DNA of 11,552 nucleotides from Dehalococcoidales bacterium (GCA_028717305.1 JAQUOC010000036.1:1-11552), one strand, 5' to 3'; shown: positions 1 to 7,305, counted from the stretch's first letter. Notes: generated by a model not told the origin, from the letters alone. Numbers and translations: made by a program.

Positions 1-1
1 C

Positions 2-463
2 ATGTGGATCTTCGTTGCTGCCATTCTCTTCGGCGCCGTCTACCAGGGGCTCGGAGCAGCAGCAGCTTTCGACATTATACTTTCTGGAACAATTGGTCAG
101 AACCCGACCATGATAGTAGCTACGATGATCGGTATCTACATAATACTGGGGATGGTGATGGACGACTTCGCCATGCTGATCGTTACCGCTCCACTCTTCC
201 TGCCCATTTTGCAGGGCATGGGAACAAATATGGTCTGGTTCGGTGTCCTCTACTGCGTTACTGTTCTGATCGCACTGATGACGCCTCCCTTCGGCTTTGC
301 CCTGTTTATCATGAAAGGGCTGGTACCCAAAGACTCCGGTATAACCATGGTGGATATCTATAAGTCCATCATTCCTTTCGTGATCATAAACGCCTGTCTC
401 CTGGTCGGGCTGCTATTCTTCCCGCAGCTAGCTTTATGGCTGCCCGGCATAGTGTTCGGCTAA
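2..463 (+). CDS. TRAP transporter large permease, DctM family (3' part)
   Basis: This is the C-terminal part of the large membrane subunit of a tripartite ATP-independent periplasmic transporter, which imports organic acids or related solutes using an ion gradient. About 153 residues are visible; full DctM proteins are about 425-450 residues, so most of the gene lies left of the window and the first ATG seen here need not be a start. Evidence is the run of hydrophobic segments, the conserved block around residues 47-75 (GMVMDDFAMLIVTAPLFLPI, matching the family's GMFMD...LTPI..P pattern), the LMTPPFGFALFIMKG block near residues 92-106, and the ending FFPQLALWLPGIV typical of DctM. The solute cannot be inferred because the binding protein (DctP) and small subunit are not visible. 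A hairpin terminator follows 30 bases after the stop. Confidence 0.9.
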   Translation: MWIFVAAILFGAVYQGLGAAAAFDIILSGTIGQNPTMIVATMIGIYIILGMVMDDFAMLIVTAPLFLPILQGMGTNMVWFGVLYCVTVLIALMTPPFGFALFIMKGLVPKDSGITMVDIYKSIIPFVIINACLLVGLLFFPQLALWLPGIVFG

Positions 464-493
464 TCGGGCTATAGGTAAGACTGTAAAGAGAAG

Positions 494-532
494 ATACCCT
501 GTCCCGGTTTGAGTATCACCGGGGCAGGGTAT
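494..532. terminator. Strong hairpin, probable bidirectional terminator
   Basis: A 15-bp stem (494-508 with 518-532, one G-T wobble at 502/524) closes a 9-base loop. The next bases on the plus strand, TTCTGTTTA, are only moderately T-rich; on the minus strand the flank reads CTTCTCTTTAC. It lies between the convergent ends of the TRAP permease gene (stop at 463) and the citrate-synthase-type gene (stop at 611), so it could end transcription from both sides. The rest of 464-610 shows only a weak 6-bp CCCTCA/TGAGGG dyad near 545-571. Confidence 0.75.
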
Positions 533-610
533 TCTGTTTAAGATCCCTCAGTTAAGGTGGCAGGATGAGGGTTATGACATCCCTAAACAAGCAACGAAGC
601 TGGATGGAAC

Positions 611-1864
611 TCAGTAGTCCAGCGGGCGTAACGTCAGGAGCATCCGGGCGACCTTCGGATAGTCGTAAATGAACCTCAACTCGTCTTCAACGAGGGGCTT
701 CTGGGCTTCCACATTGGCATACCTGACCAGTTCCAGGATTTCCTGTGCTTCTCCGGTACTGGTGAACGATACCGCTGATGCCCCCATTATCTCATTCAGG
801 ACGTGCCGGAAACCGGATATGCCACCGTACTCTCCGGTACATATCTCCCTGCCCGTTTCGACCTCCTCCGGGTCGCCCCTGCCCAGTTCCTTGAAGCTGT
901 AAAGCTCGTAGTTGTCGGGGTCCTTCAGAACACCATCGGCATGGATGCCGGAGGCATGAGCGAAGGCATTAGCGCCGACGCCGGGCTGATTGATCGGGAT
1001 AGGGACACCAAAGGCATAGCTGGCGAATTTAGCCAGCTTCCAGGCCGTCGATAGATTAATCGGGCTGCCAAACCGATACGCTTGAGCAAATCCCTTCGAC
1101 TTGGTGACAGCCAGTACCACCGCCACCAGGTCGGCATTCCCTGCCCTCTCGCCGATGCCGTTAACGGTGGTATTAATATAGGCGTCCTGACCACCATCGA
1201 TGGCACCCTTAGCACCGGCGAGAGAATTGGCTACCGCCATACCCAGGTCATTATGGCAGTGCAGCTCAATCGGGAGGCCTACCGATTGAGCCAGCTTACT
1301 GACTGTATCATAAATGGTGAACGGGTTGTCATAGCCGAGAGTATCACAGTATCTTATTCTATCTGCCCCGTTATCCTTAGCCGCCAGACCGAATTCAGTC
1401 AAGAAATCTATCACTGTCCTGGAGGCATCCTCGGCATTTACTCCGATGCTCTCCGCACCGCAGGCCCGGGCTGCCCTGACCGCCTCAACCATCATTTTGA
1501 CGATATCAGACTTCTTCTTGCTGCCCCGGAACTTACCTTCTATCATCTGGTCTGAGGTAGATACCGACAGGTTGAGATGCTTGATGCCGGGAACCATGCG
1601 AAAAGCAGTCTCAACATCCGGAACGGTAGCTCTTATCCATCCCTCCAGACGGATCGGTTTGAGTACTCCCATCTTTACCAGTTCCAGGTTGGCCTGCAGG
1701 TAACGCGACTCGTGATGGGTGGTAGGAAAGCCAAACTCCGATTGCGAGACACCCATCTTATTCAGGTACAGGTTAATCATTGTCTTCTGCAGCTTGGACA
1801 GCCCCAGTTTCGCTGTCTGGACGCCGTCCCGGTTGGTCACATCGATAAGGTAGATTTTAGCCAT
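611..1864 (-). CDS. Homocitrate/Re-citrate synthase-type acyltransferase (DRE-TIM metallolyase)
   Basis: The 417-residue enzyme condenses acetyl-CoA with a 2-oxo acid. I chose the ATG at 1864, not an upstream in-frame codon at 1912, because the family begins with the DVTNRDGVQ block (residues 8-16) and GGAGAGGG lies just upstream of 1864. DVTNRDGVQ replaces the usual D-x-T-L-R-D-G-x-Q and keeps the catalytic Arg12 and metal ligand Asp13. Other blocks are ELHCHNDLGMAVAN (metal ligands H202 and H204), NGIGERAGN at 235-243, and HASGIHADGVLKDP near 303-316. The protein lacks the roughly 120-residue leucine-sensing domain of 2-isopropylmalate synthase. With aconitase and isocitrate-dehydrogenase-like neighbours, oxaloacetate is the likeliest acceptor (Re-citrate synthase, EC 2.3.3.3, a type described in Clostridium kluyveri and Dehalococcoides). 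2-Oxoglutarate (homocitrate synthase) remains possible. It is the last gene of the operon, 120 bases after the dehydrogenase gene. Confidence 0.85.
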   Translation of the reverse strand: MAKIYLIDVTNRDGVQTAKLGLSKLQKTMINLYLNKMGVSQSEFGFPTTHHESRYLQANLELVKMGVLKPIRLEGWIRATVPDVETAFRMVPGIKHLNLSVSTSDQMIEGKFRGSKKKSDIVKMMVEAVRAARACGAESIGVNAEDASRTVIDFLTEFGLAAKDNGADRIRYCDTLGYDNPFTIYDTVSKLAQSVGLPIELHCHNDLGMAVANSLAGAKGAIDGGQDAYINTTVNGIGERAGNADLVAVVLAVTKSKGFAQAYRFGSPINLSTAWKLAKFASYAFGVPIPINQPGVGANAFAHASGIHADGVLKDPDNYELYSFKELGRGDPEEVETGREICTGEYGGISGFRHVLNEIMGASAVSFTSTGEAQEILELVRYANVEAQKPLVEDELRFIYDYPKVARMLLTLRPLDY

Positions 1865-1984
1865 TAGTCCCTCTCCGCTGCCATCGAATATGGCGAAAAT
1901 ACAATTGAACACTTAGAGAAATTACATCATAACATAAGGTCCGGCCGTATTAACAGAAAAAGCGGCCGTGGTAATTATCATCTG

Positions 1985-3061
1985 CTATCTTAGTTTTTCC
2001 ACTACGGCATCGGCCACCTGCGCGGTGCCGGCCGCGTTACCCGGGATGCCCCTTTTCAAATCATAGGTAACGCTCTTACCCTCGGCGATCACTCCGGCGA
2101 TCGCCTTTTCCAATCTGCCGGCAGCCTCCATTTCTCCGATATGGCGTAGCATCATCACACCGGAAAGCATCATTGCCATGGGATTGACTTTGTTTAACCC
2201 GGCGTACCCGGGGGCACTGCCGTGCGTCGGCTCAAACAGGGCTATGTCATCACCCAGGTTGGCCCCGGGGGCCAGCCCCAATCCTCCCACCAGACCGGCA
2301 CAGAGGTCGGAGAGCAGATCACCGTAGAGATTGGGGGCGACCAGTATATCAAATTCGTGAGGCTTCTGCACCAGCTGCATATTCATGTTGTCCACAATCC
2401 GGTCCTCGAAATCAATATCGGGGTACTCCCGGGCGACCTCCCGGGCCGTAGCGAGAAATAACCCGTCGGAGAACTTCATGATGTTGGCCTTATGTACCGC
2501 GGTGACCTTTTTACGGTGATTGGTTCGGGCATATTCGAAGGCAAAGCGGACAATGCGCCGGCTGCGCATCTCGGAAATCACCTTGATGCTGAAACCCGAG
2601 TCCGCTCTAACCTGCTCGTGTTTAGTTTCCTCGATAAGCTCTATCAGCCTGGCTGCCTCATGGGTCCCCTTTTCAAATTCGATGCCGCTGTAGAGGTCTT
2701 CTATATTCTCTCGCACCACGATAATGTCGATATTAGCGTAACGTGTCGGCGCACCGGCATAGGACTTACACGGACGCAGACAGACATAAAGGTCCAGACT
2801 CTTACGCAGAGCGACATTGACGCTGCGAAAACCGGAACCGACCGGTGTGGTAACCGGTCCCTTAAGGGCCACCCTGTTCTTCCTAATGGATTCCAGTACC
2901 GATTCGGGAAGCACGGTGCCCAGTTTATCCTGGGCGGCAGCCCCAACACAGACCACATCCCAGTTAAATGCGATGCCGGTAGCTTCCAGTGCTTTCACGG
3001 TAGCCTCGGTAATCTCAGGTCCTACGCCGTCGCCGGGGATAAGAGTAATCCGGTAAGCCAT
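1985..3061 (-). CDS. Isocitrate dehydrogenase-type beta-decarboxylating dehydrogenase
   Basis: A 358-residue cytosolic member of the isocitrate/isopropylmalate dehydrogenase family. It opens with the nucleotide-fold segment ITLIPGDGVGPEI (residues 5-17). The substrate region SVNVALRKSLDLYVCLRP (80-97) has S80, N82 and R86, the S-x-N-x-x-L-R pattern of isocitrate dehydrogenases rather than that of isopropylmalate or homoisocitrate enzymes. R96, R117, Y124 (in RENIEDLYSGIE), K191 and the acidic YGDLLSD block (246-252) complete the active site and metal site. The likely reaction is isocitrate to 2-oxoglutarate + CO2. In the cofactor region THGSAPGYAG (279-288) the residue aligned with E. coli Lys344 is Gly285, but Tyr286, Val292, Tyr333 and Arg337 match the NADP-type set. 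The short length matches compact archaeal/NAD-type enzymes. GAGGAGAG lies about 10 bases before the ATG, and 33 bases separate it from the upstream small-subunit gene. Confidence 0.88.
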   Translation of the reverse strand: MAYRITLIPGDGVGPEITEATVKALEATGIAFNWDVVCVGAAAQDKLGTVLPESVLESIRKNRVALKGPVTTPVGSGFRSVNVALRKSLDLYVCLRPCKSYAGAPTRYANIDIIVVRENIEDLYSGIEFEKGTHEAARLIELIEETKHEQVRADSGFSIKVISEMRSRRIVRFAFEYARTNHRKKVTAVHKANIMKFSDGLFLATAREVAREYPDIDFEDRIVDNMNMQLVQKPHEFDILVAPNLYGDLLSDLCAGLVGGLGLAPGANLGDDIALFEPTHGSAPGYAGLNKVNPMAMMLSGVMMLRHIGEMEAAGRLEKAIAGVIAEGKSVTYDLKRGIPGNAAGTAQVADAVVEKLR

Positions 3062-3094
3062 CCGAAACTGTCTCTCCTCATGTTTTTCAGCAAG

Positions 3095-3601
3095 TTACCT
3101 GCCCGCCGGCAATCTGAAGTCGCCATATTTATTAAGGTAGGGCAGCAGCCCGCCTTCGTTAAGAATCTGGAGCATTATCCCCGGAATTTTAGCAAAGGTA
3201 AGCCGATGGTCATTGGTTATATCCCTGATAGTACCCGCTTGAAGGTCTATCTCCAATTGATCACCTTGGTTGATGCTGTCGGTATCACATAATAAGACGG
3301 GGAGTCCCAGGTTAATCGCATTCCGGAAGAATATCCGGGCTACCGATTTAGCCAGTACTGCCCGTACCCCGGCCATCTTGATAACCAGCGGGGCATGCTC
3401 ACGGCTGGAACCAAGCCCGAAATTACTACCGGCAACGATGAAATCCCCTTCTTTTACCCTGCTGACGAAGGTGGGGTCGGCATCTTCCATAGCATGTTTG
3501 GCCAGCTCGGGCAGATTACTTCTCAGGTAGGCAAATCGCCCCGGTATAATCTGGTCGGTCGAGATACCCGAGCCAAATTTAAAAGCACAGCCCGTGATCA
3601 A
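3095..3601 (-). CDS. Aconitase/isopropylmalate isomerase-type small subunit (LeuD-like)
   Basis: This 168-residue protein is the swivelling small subunit that joins the Fe-S large subunit encoded just upstream to form a hydro-lyase. Diagnostic blocks are STDQIIPGRF (14-23), GSNFGLGSSREHAP (58-71, with the substrate-binding S-R-E-H) and FFRNAINLGLPVL (91-103). The specificity loop reads YLRS at 25-28. In the published comparison of methanogen homoaconitase with isopropylmalate isomerase, YLRT goes with tricarboxylate substrates and YLVY/YLVM with isopropylmalate. R27 therefore favours citrate or homocitrate. Translation starts at TTG: there is no in-frame ATG before the core motifs, an in-frame stop (TAG) lies 36 bases upstream, and AAAGGAGAG sits 8 bases before the TTG. 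It is 40 bases after the large-subunit gene. Confidence 0.88.
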   Translation of the reverse strand: MITGCAFKFGSGISTDQIIPGRFAYLRSNLPELAKHAMEDADPTFVSRVKEGDFIVAGSNFGLGSSREHAPLVIKMAGVRAVLAKSVARIFFRNAINLGLPVLLCDTDSINQGDQLEIDLQAGTIRDITNDHRLTFAKIPGIMLQILNEGGLLPYLNKYGDFRLPAGR

Positions 3602-3609
3602 TTCTAAGG

Positions 3610-3618
3610 CTCTCCTTT
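3610..3618 (-). promoter_or_regulatory. Shine-Dalgarno that fixes a TTG start
   Basis: Read on the minus strand this is AAAGGAGAG, 8 bases before the TTG at 3601. It decides the start of the small-subunit gene, because the next ATG (codon 38) would remove the STDQIIP and YLRS blocks. Confidence 0.75.
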
Positions 3619-3641
3619 CTACTTTCGCCCGAAGGCTCTAA

Positions 3642-4922
3642 TTACAGTAATTCCCTGGGGTCGGTAATTTCTCCCCTGAGCGCGGTGGCGGCGGCAGTGG
3701 CCGGACTACCTAAATAGATGAAAGCATCCGGGTTACCCATTCTGCCCTTAAAATTACGGTTGGCGGTGGATAGACAATTTTCCCCGGCACCCAGCACTCC
3801 CTGGTGGAGGCCGAGACAGGGGCCGCAACCCGGCGGCAGAATAACAGCTCCGGCTTCAAGCAGGGTCTGGAGATATCCCGGCGCCGCTGCTGCCTGTAAT
3901 ACCCCTCGTGATGCCGGGGCAACTACCAGACGGGTTCGGGAGCAGCGTTGCTTACCCTGCATAATCTTAGCTGCTATGGCCAGGTCATCGAGACGGCCGT
4001 TGGTGCAGGTACCGATAACTACCTGCTGAATCTCGGTGCCCCGAAGTTCTCTGGCCGGAGCAGTGTTATCCACGGTGTGTGGTTTGGACACCATCGGTTC
4101 AAGCTCAGTGACATTAATCTCAATAGTATCCTCATAGATGGCAGACCGGTCAGGCGACAGAGGCCGGTAGTCGCTAACACGTCCTTGCGCTGCCAGGTAG
4201 TCCCTCGTCATTGCATCGGCTGGGAAAAGCCCGACCTTAGCCCCGGCCTCCACTGCCATATTGGACACTGTGAGACGCTCCGGAATGCTCATAGCGCTTA
4301 CGGTATCGCCACCGAACTCCAGCGCCCGGTAGGTGGCGCCATCGGCACCGATCCGCCCGATCAGATAAAGAATCAGGTCCTTGGCATAGACGCCGGTAGG
4401 GAACCTGCCCGAAAGTATCACCCTGATGCTCTCCGGTACGCGGAGCCAGGTCTTGCCCAGGCCAAGAGCAGTCGCTCCATCGGTGGAACCCATGCCGCAG
4501 GCAAAGGCTCCCAGTCCGCCGGCAGTTACCGTATGAGAATCGGTACCGAGAATCAGATCACCGGGACGGGCGAGGGATTCCGCCACTATTTGATGGCAGA
4601 TTCCGTCGCCGACATCGGAGAGGAAACAACCGGTCTGCCGGGCAAATCCACGGAGGAAGCTATGATCGTCGGCAAGCTCGCGGTTCGGGCTGGGAGCGGC
4701 ATGGTCCAGAAAGAGGGCGGCTTTTATTGAAGAAGCCGGATGTTTAAAGCCGGCGGCCTGGAACTGCCGGACTGTCAAGGGTCCGGTAGTGTCCTGTACA
4801 AAAACCAGGTCGACCTGGGCGATAACAATATCTCCCGCGAGAGCTGCACCGCCTGACTTGTCACTCAATATCTTTTCCGCCAGTGTTCTACTCGTTTTAC
4901 TCACAGTTAACCCCGATGCCAT
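3642..4922 (-). CDS. Aconitase/isopropylmalate isomerase-type large subunit (LeuC/HacA-like)
   Basis: The 426-residue catalytic subunit carries a [4Fe-4S] cluster and, with the small subunit, moves a hydroxyl group by dehydration and rehydration. Its length fits the shorter HacA/LeuC2 branch (about 420 residues), not the roughly 466-residue E. coli LeuC. Visible blocks are FLDHAAPSPN (71-80), GTDSHTVTAGGLGAFACGMG (126-145), GTCTNGR (304-310, ligand C306), PPGCGPC (363-369, ligands C366 and C369) and NRNFKGRMGN (388-397). It is the first gene of the four-gene operon, with a credible promoter at 4968-4996. GAGAGGAA abuts the ATG. Family membership is firm. The choice between citrate, homocitrate and isopropylmalate rests on the partner subunit and the downstream enzymes, which together favour citrate. 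Confidence 0.88.
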   Translation of the reverse strand: MASGLTVSKTSRTLAEKILSDKSGGAALAGDIVIAQVDLVFVQDTTGPLTVRQFQAAGFKHPASSIKAALFLDHAAPSPNRELADDHSFLRGFARQTGCFLSDVGDGICHQIVAESLARPGDLILGTDSHTVTAGGLGAFACGMGSTDGATALGLGKTWLRVPESIRVILSGRFPTGVYAKDLILYLIGRIGADGATYRALEFGGDTVSAMSIPERLTVSNMAVEAGAKVGLFPADAMTRDYLAAQGRVSDYRPLSPDRSAIYEDTIEINVTELEPMVSKPHTVDNTAPARELRGTEIQQVVIGTCTNGRLDDLAIAAKIMQGKQRCSRTRLVVAPASRGVLQAAAAPGYLQTLLEAGAVILPPGCGPCLGLHQGVLGAGENCLSTANRNFKGRMGNPDAFIYLGSPATAAATALRGEITDPRELL

Positions 4923-4967
4923 TTCCTCTCGCCTGGTGAAAATAGCCGTGTCTTGAAATATGTAATA

Positions 4968-4996
4968 ATTGTAGCAACAAGATACCTTAGACGCAA
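4968..4996 (-). promoter_or_regulatory. Sigma-70-type promoter of the citrate operon
   Basis: On the minus strand, TTGCGT (4991-4996) and TACAAT (4968-4973, five of six consensus bases) are separated by exactly 17 bases. Transcription would begin near 4961, leaving a leader of about 40 bases before the ATG at 4922. Predicted from sequence only. Confidence 0.6.
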
Positions 4997-5017
4997 CTCT
5001 GGAGCAGACCTAACCTG

Positions 5018-5047
5018 TTGTGATATACAACTTATCCCTGATATGGT
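5018..5047 (+). promoter_or_regulatory. Weak candidate promoter of the LOG-family gene
   Basis: TTGTGA (5018-5023) and TATGGT (5042-5047) are 18 bases apart, just before the Shine-Dalgarno GGGAGGGG at 5062-5069. A TATTAT at 5047-5052 is an alternative -10 without a good -35. The region is divergent with the citrate operon promoter, with the two -35 boxes about 20 bases apart. Confidence 0.3.
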
Positions 5048-5072
5048 ATTATTTGTCTTCCGGGAGGGGAAC

Positions 5073-5756
5073 ATGAAACAAGGATATGAAATAGATGACC
5101 TGGCCAAGGAAGATTGCTGGCGGATGTTCCGTATTATCGGGGAGCTGGTAGAGGGTTTTGATAAGCTTGCCGGCATCGAGCCGGCGGTAACGATATACGG
5201 TTCGGCCCGGCTCAATCCGGATGATGCACTTTATGCACAAACGGAGGAGATAGCCTATTGCCTGGGACAGATAGGTTTCTCTATCATTACCGGCGGTGGT
5301 CCCGGGGTGATGGAAGCGGCCAATAAGGGAGCCCTTAAGGCAGGAGTGGCCTCAGTGGGTTTGAATATCGAGCTACCCGAAGAACAGCGCTGTAATGCCT
5401 ATACGACCAAGTCGATCACATTCAATCACTTCTTCGCCCGTAAGGTGATGCTGGTCAAGTATGCTACCGCCTTTGTCATCATGCCCGGTGGATTGGGCAC
5501 GCTTGACGAGGTAACTGAGGTACTGACCATGATGCAGACTCATAAGATAAAGCCGTTCCCGGTAATTCTCTATAACAGCAATTACTGGAAGGGGTTTTTG
5601 GACTGGCTGCGGGTTGCTGCCCTGGCCAGGGGGTTTATCTCTGAGGACGATTTCAAGCTACTAAGGGTCTGTGATGCCACCAACGAAGTCGTTGAGGCTA
5701 TCCAGATGTGGTATCTTAAGCAGGAAATCGGCGGCAGGGAAGCTTTACTTGAGTAA
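5073..5756 (+). CDS. LOG-family protein (putative nucleotide 5'-monophosphate phosphoribohydrolase)
   Basis: A 227-residue Rossmann-fold protein of the LOG ('lysine decarboxylase-like') family. Members cleave the N-glycosidic bond of cytokinin ribotides, AMP or other nucleotides to release the base and ribose 5-phosphate; the family was long mis-annotated as lysine decarboxylase. Visible signatures are YGSAR (42-46), GGGPGVMEAANKGA (74-87), ARK at 122-124 and the nucleotide/catalytic motif PGGLGTLDE (138-146) with E146. The ATG at 5073 is preferred to upstream in-frame codons because GGGAGGGG ends 3 bases before it and homology-like sequence begins there. It is transcribed away from the citrate operon and ends 26 bases from the convergent rhomboid gene. 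Whether it acts on AMP, CMP, a cytokinin ribotide or another nucleotide cannot be read from the sequence. Confidence 0.85.
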   Translation: MKQGYEIDDLAKEDCWRMFRIIGELVEGFDKLAGIEPAVTIYGSARLNPDDALYAQTEEIAYCLGQIGFSIITGGGPGVMEAANKGALKAGVASVGLNIELPEEQRCNAYTTKSITFNHFFARKVMLVKYATAFVIMPGGLGTLDEVTEVLTMMQTHKIKPFPVILYNSNYWKGFLDWLRVAALARGFISEDDFKLLRVCDATNEVVEAIQMWYLKQEIGGREALLE

Positions 5757-5782
5757 GTGTTGCAATCGCTCTCTTGCGGTAA

Positions 5783-6361
5783 CTAACGATAGGGTCGTTC
5801 CTGCCGGTGTAAGAAGTAGCCCGTCACCAGACCGAAGACCAGCCCCCCGAGGTGGGCTTGCCATGCCACATTCGGGAAAAAGGATATTATCACAAAGCCG
5901 CCGATAACTGCTGCCCAGAGTGACACCGGGACCGGGACGGGGAACACCAGTACCTTAAGCTTTGGTCTCATTACCGCCAGTACGCCTCCGACGGCAAAAA
6001 CGGCTCCCGAAGCGCCGATACAGATGGATAGGGGCGGTGCCAGCAATACATAGAAGACACTTCCCAATATTCCCCCCAAGAAGTAAACGAAGAGAAATCT
6101 CTTATCTCCGACCAGCGCACGCAAAGACCTGCCGAAGAAGTAGAGGGTAATCATGTTACCCAGAATATGCCCGATACCGCCGTGTAGGAAAAGAGAGGTC
6201 AGTAATGTCCACGGTCTTGATGCTACGTCGGCCGGTATCAACCCGAGGAATAGAAAAACCCTCGGGGCTGTCAGGGTAATGATAAAAAGCAGTACGTTTA
6301 TTCCAATTAAGACCCACACCGGGTTGAGGCGGGATCTTGGGTAACTCCGGTACATCATCAC
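5783..6361 (-). CDS. Rhomboid family intramembrane serine protease
   Basis: A 192-residue, mostly hydrophobic protein with about six membrane segments, matching the compact bacterial rhomboid core. The H-x4-H-x3-N pattern is present (H60, H65, N69 in SLFLHGGIGHILGNM). The catalytic serine is S118 in GASGAVFAVGG and the catalytic histidine is H170 in WQAHLGGLVFG. The essential dyad is complete, so the enzyme is probably active and cleaves membrane proteins inside the lipid bilayer. The substrate is unknown. The start is uncertain: GTG at 6361 is followed directly by ATG at 6358 and ATG at 6355, and no clear Shine-Dalgarno precedes any of them. No extra cytosolic domain is present. The gene converges on the LOG-family gene with no visible terminator between them. 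Confidence 0.88.
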   Translation of the reverse strand: MMMYRSYPRSRLNPVWVLIGINVLLFIITLTAPRVFLFLGLIPADVASRPWTLLTSLFLHGGIGHILGNMITLYFFGRSLRALVGDKRFLFVYFLGGILGSVFYVLLAPPLSICIGASGAVFAVGGVLAVMRPKLKVLVFPVPVPVSLWAAVIGGFVIISFFPNVAWQAHLGGLVFGLVTGYFLHRQERPYR

Positions 6362-6547
6362 ACCATAGTTTTTGTAATTTGTAATCGGGAAAGCAACTCG
6401 GGGAGACCCTAGAACGGAGCAGTGATTCGTTGGCAGTGAATAACAACCGCAATATATTTATAATAGACACCCAAGATTAACATTTCCCGCAGAAAAATGC
6501 CAGTAAAGGAATATACCTATAAAACAATAAAGCTAATCAGGTATATA

Positions 6548-6570
6548 TCATTACCATAATATGGTGATTA
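6548..6570. promoter_or_regulatory. Dyad-symmetric candidate operator upstream of the response regulator
   Basis: ACCAT (6553-6557) and ATGGT (6561-6565) form a perfect inverted repeat around AAT. Symmetry extends to about ten bases per arm with one mismatch and one wobble. It ends 8 bases before the -35 at 6579, where activators often bind. Autoregulation by the NarL-type regulator is a guess; half-sites of that family are loosely TACC-like. The rest of 6362-6547 is AT-rich with no gene seen. Confidence 0.35.
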
Positions 6571-6578
6571 TCAACCGC

Positions 6579-6607
6579 TTGACAGAATAGCGTATAATAG
6601 CTATATT
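6579..6607 (+). promoter_or_regulatory. Promoter of the two-component operon
   Basis: A perfect -35 TTGACA (6579-6584) is followed after exactly 17 bases by TATATT (6602-6607, five of six). A perfect TATAAT (6593-6598) also lies only 8 bases after the -35, too close to pair with it in an ordinary sigma-70 promoter. Initiation near 6614 would give a leader of about 26 bases to the ATG at 6640. Confidence 0.65.
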
Positions 6608-6639
6608 TAGCTATCTAATTGCTTTCTCCGGGATTAATT

Positions 6640-7305
6640 ATGGAAAAGATTAAAGTACTGATAGCTGATGATCATCTCCTGGCCCAACAGGGTTTGCGCC
6701 GGATATTAGAGAGAGAAGCTGACATCGAATGTGTGGCGGCAGCTAAGAATGGCGAGAGAGCGGTTGAATTAGTCCGTAAGCATCTGCCCGATGTAGCCTT
6801 GATTGACGTCGCTATGCCGGTTATGAATGGTATCGAAGCCACCAAAGCGATTAAGACATCCTGCCCCAACACGGCTGTGATCATACTCAGTGCCTATGAC
6901 TATGACCACTATGTGCGTGCCTGTGTCGAGGCGGGGGCCAGCGGATACTTGCTCAAGAGTGACTTACTCCCCCGCAGGTTGGTCAATGCTATTCGTACGG
7001 TTTATAGCGGGACCAATGTCTTTGACCGCAAAGCGGGTGAGATTATGCGTAGAATGGCTATCAGTAAGGGAAAGAAGGGACCGGATTCAGAAGAGTTGCG
7101 CAGTCGCGAGCTGCAGATACTGAAGCTGGTTATCAAAGGGATGAGCAATAAGGAAATTGCTTCCGAACTTCATATCAGCGAGCAGACGGTTGGTACCCAC
7201 CTGGCCAATATTTTCAAGAAGCTGGGAGTTCAATCGCGGGTGGAAGCAATGCTGTATGCCCTGAAGAAGGGATGGGACAGTTTGAACGAGCCCGGTTATG
7301 AATAG
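6640..7305 (+). CDS. NarL/FixJ-family response regulator (receiver + LuxR HTH)
   Basis: A 221-residue DNA-binding response regulator. The receiver domain (about 1-120) has the acidic pair D10/D11, phosphoacceptor D56 in LIDVAMPVMNG, S84 and K106. All key residues are present, so phosphorylation should work. The C-terminal LuxR-type helix-turn-helix spans about 152-203 (ELRSRELQILKLVIKGMSNK...SEQTVGTHLANIFKKLGV). I chose the ATG at 6640 because MEKIKVLIADDH is the normal receiver opening; a TTG seven codons earlier is less likely. No strong Shine-Dalgarno is visible (CCGGGATTAATT precedes the ATG). Its last codons overlap the ATG of a 30-codon frame, with the histidine kinase gene next. Targets are unknown; the ABC importer downstream and its own promoter are candidates. 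Confidence 0.92.
   Translation: MEKIKVLIADDHLLAQQGLRRILEREADIECVAAAKNGERAVELVRKHLPDVALIDVAMPVMNGIEATKAIKTSCPNTAVIILSAYDYDHYVRACVEAGASGYLLKSDLLPRRLVNAIRTVYSGTNVFDRKAGEIMRRMAISKGKKGPDSEELRSRELQILKLVIKGMSNKEIASELHISEQTVGTHLANIFKKLGVQSRVEAMLYALKKGWDSLNEPGYE

Noticed and set aside
1865..1912. Longer N-terminus for the citrate-synthase-type enzyme
   Set aside because: The extra 16 residues match nothing in the family, and a Shine-Dalgarno precedes the ATG at 1864.
1936..1973. CGGCCG inverted repeat in the gap between dehydrogenase and synthase genes
   Set aside because: Only a 6-bp stem with a loop of about 14 bases and no T-run; too weak to call a terminator or a separate promoter region.
2492..3292. 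Long plus-strand open frame (266 codons)
   Set aside because: It lies opposite the isocitrate-dehydrogenase-type and small-subunit genes, whose motifs are unmistakable. Its translation shows no recognisable domain and it lacks a credible ribosome site.
3948..4730. Long plus-strand open frame (260 codons)
   Set aside because: Fully antisense to the Fe-S large-subunit gene; its composition follows the codon pattern of the opposite strand and no family is recognisable.
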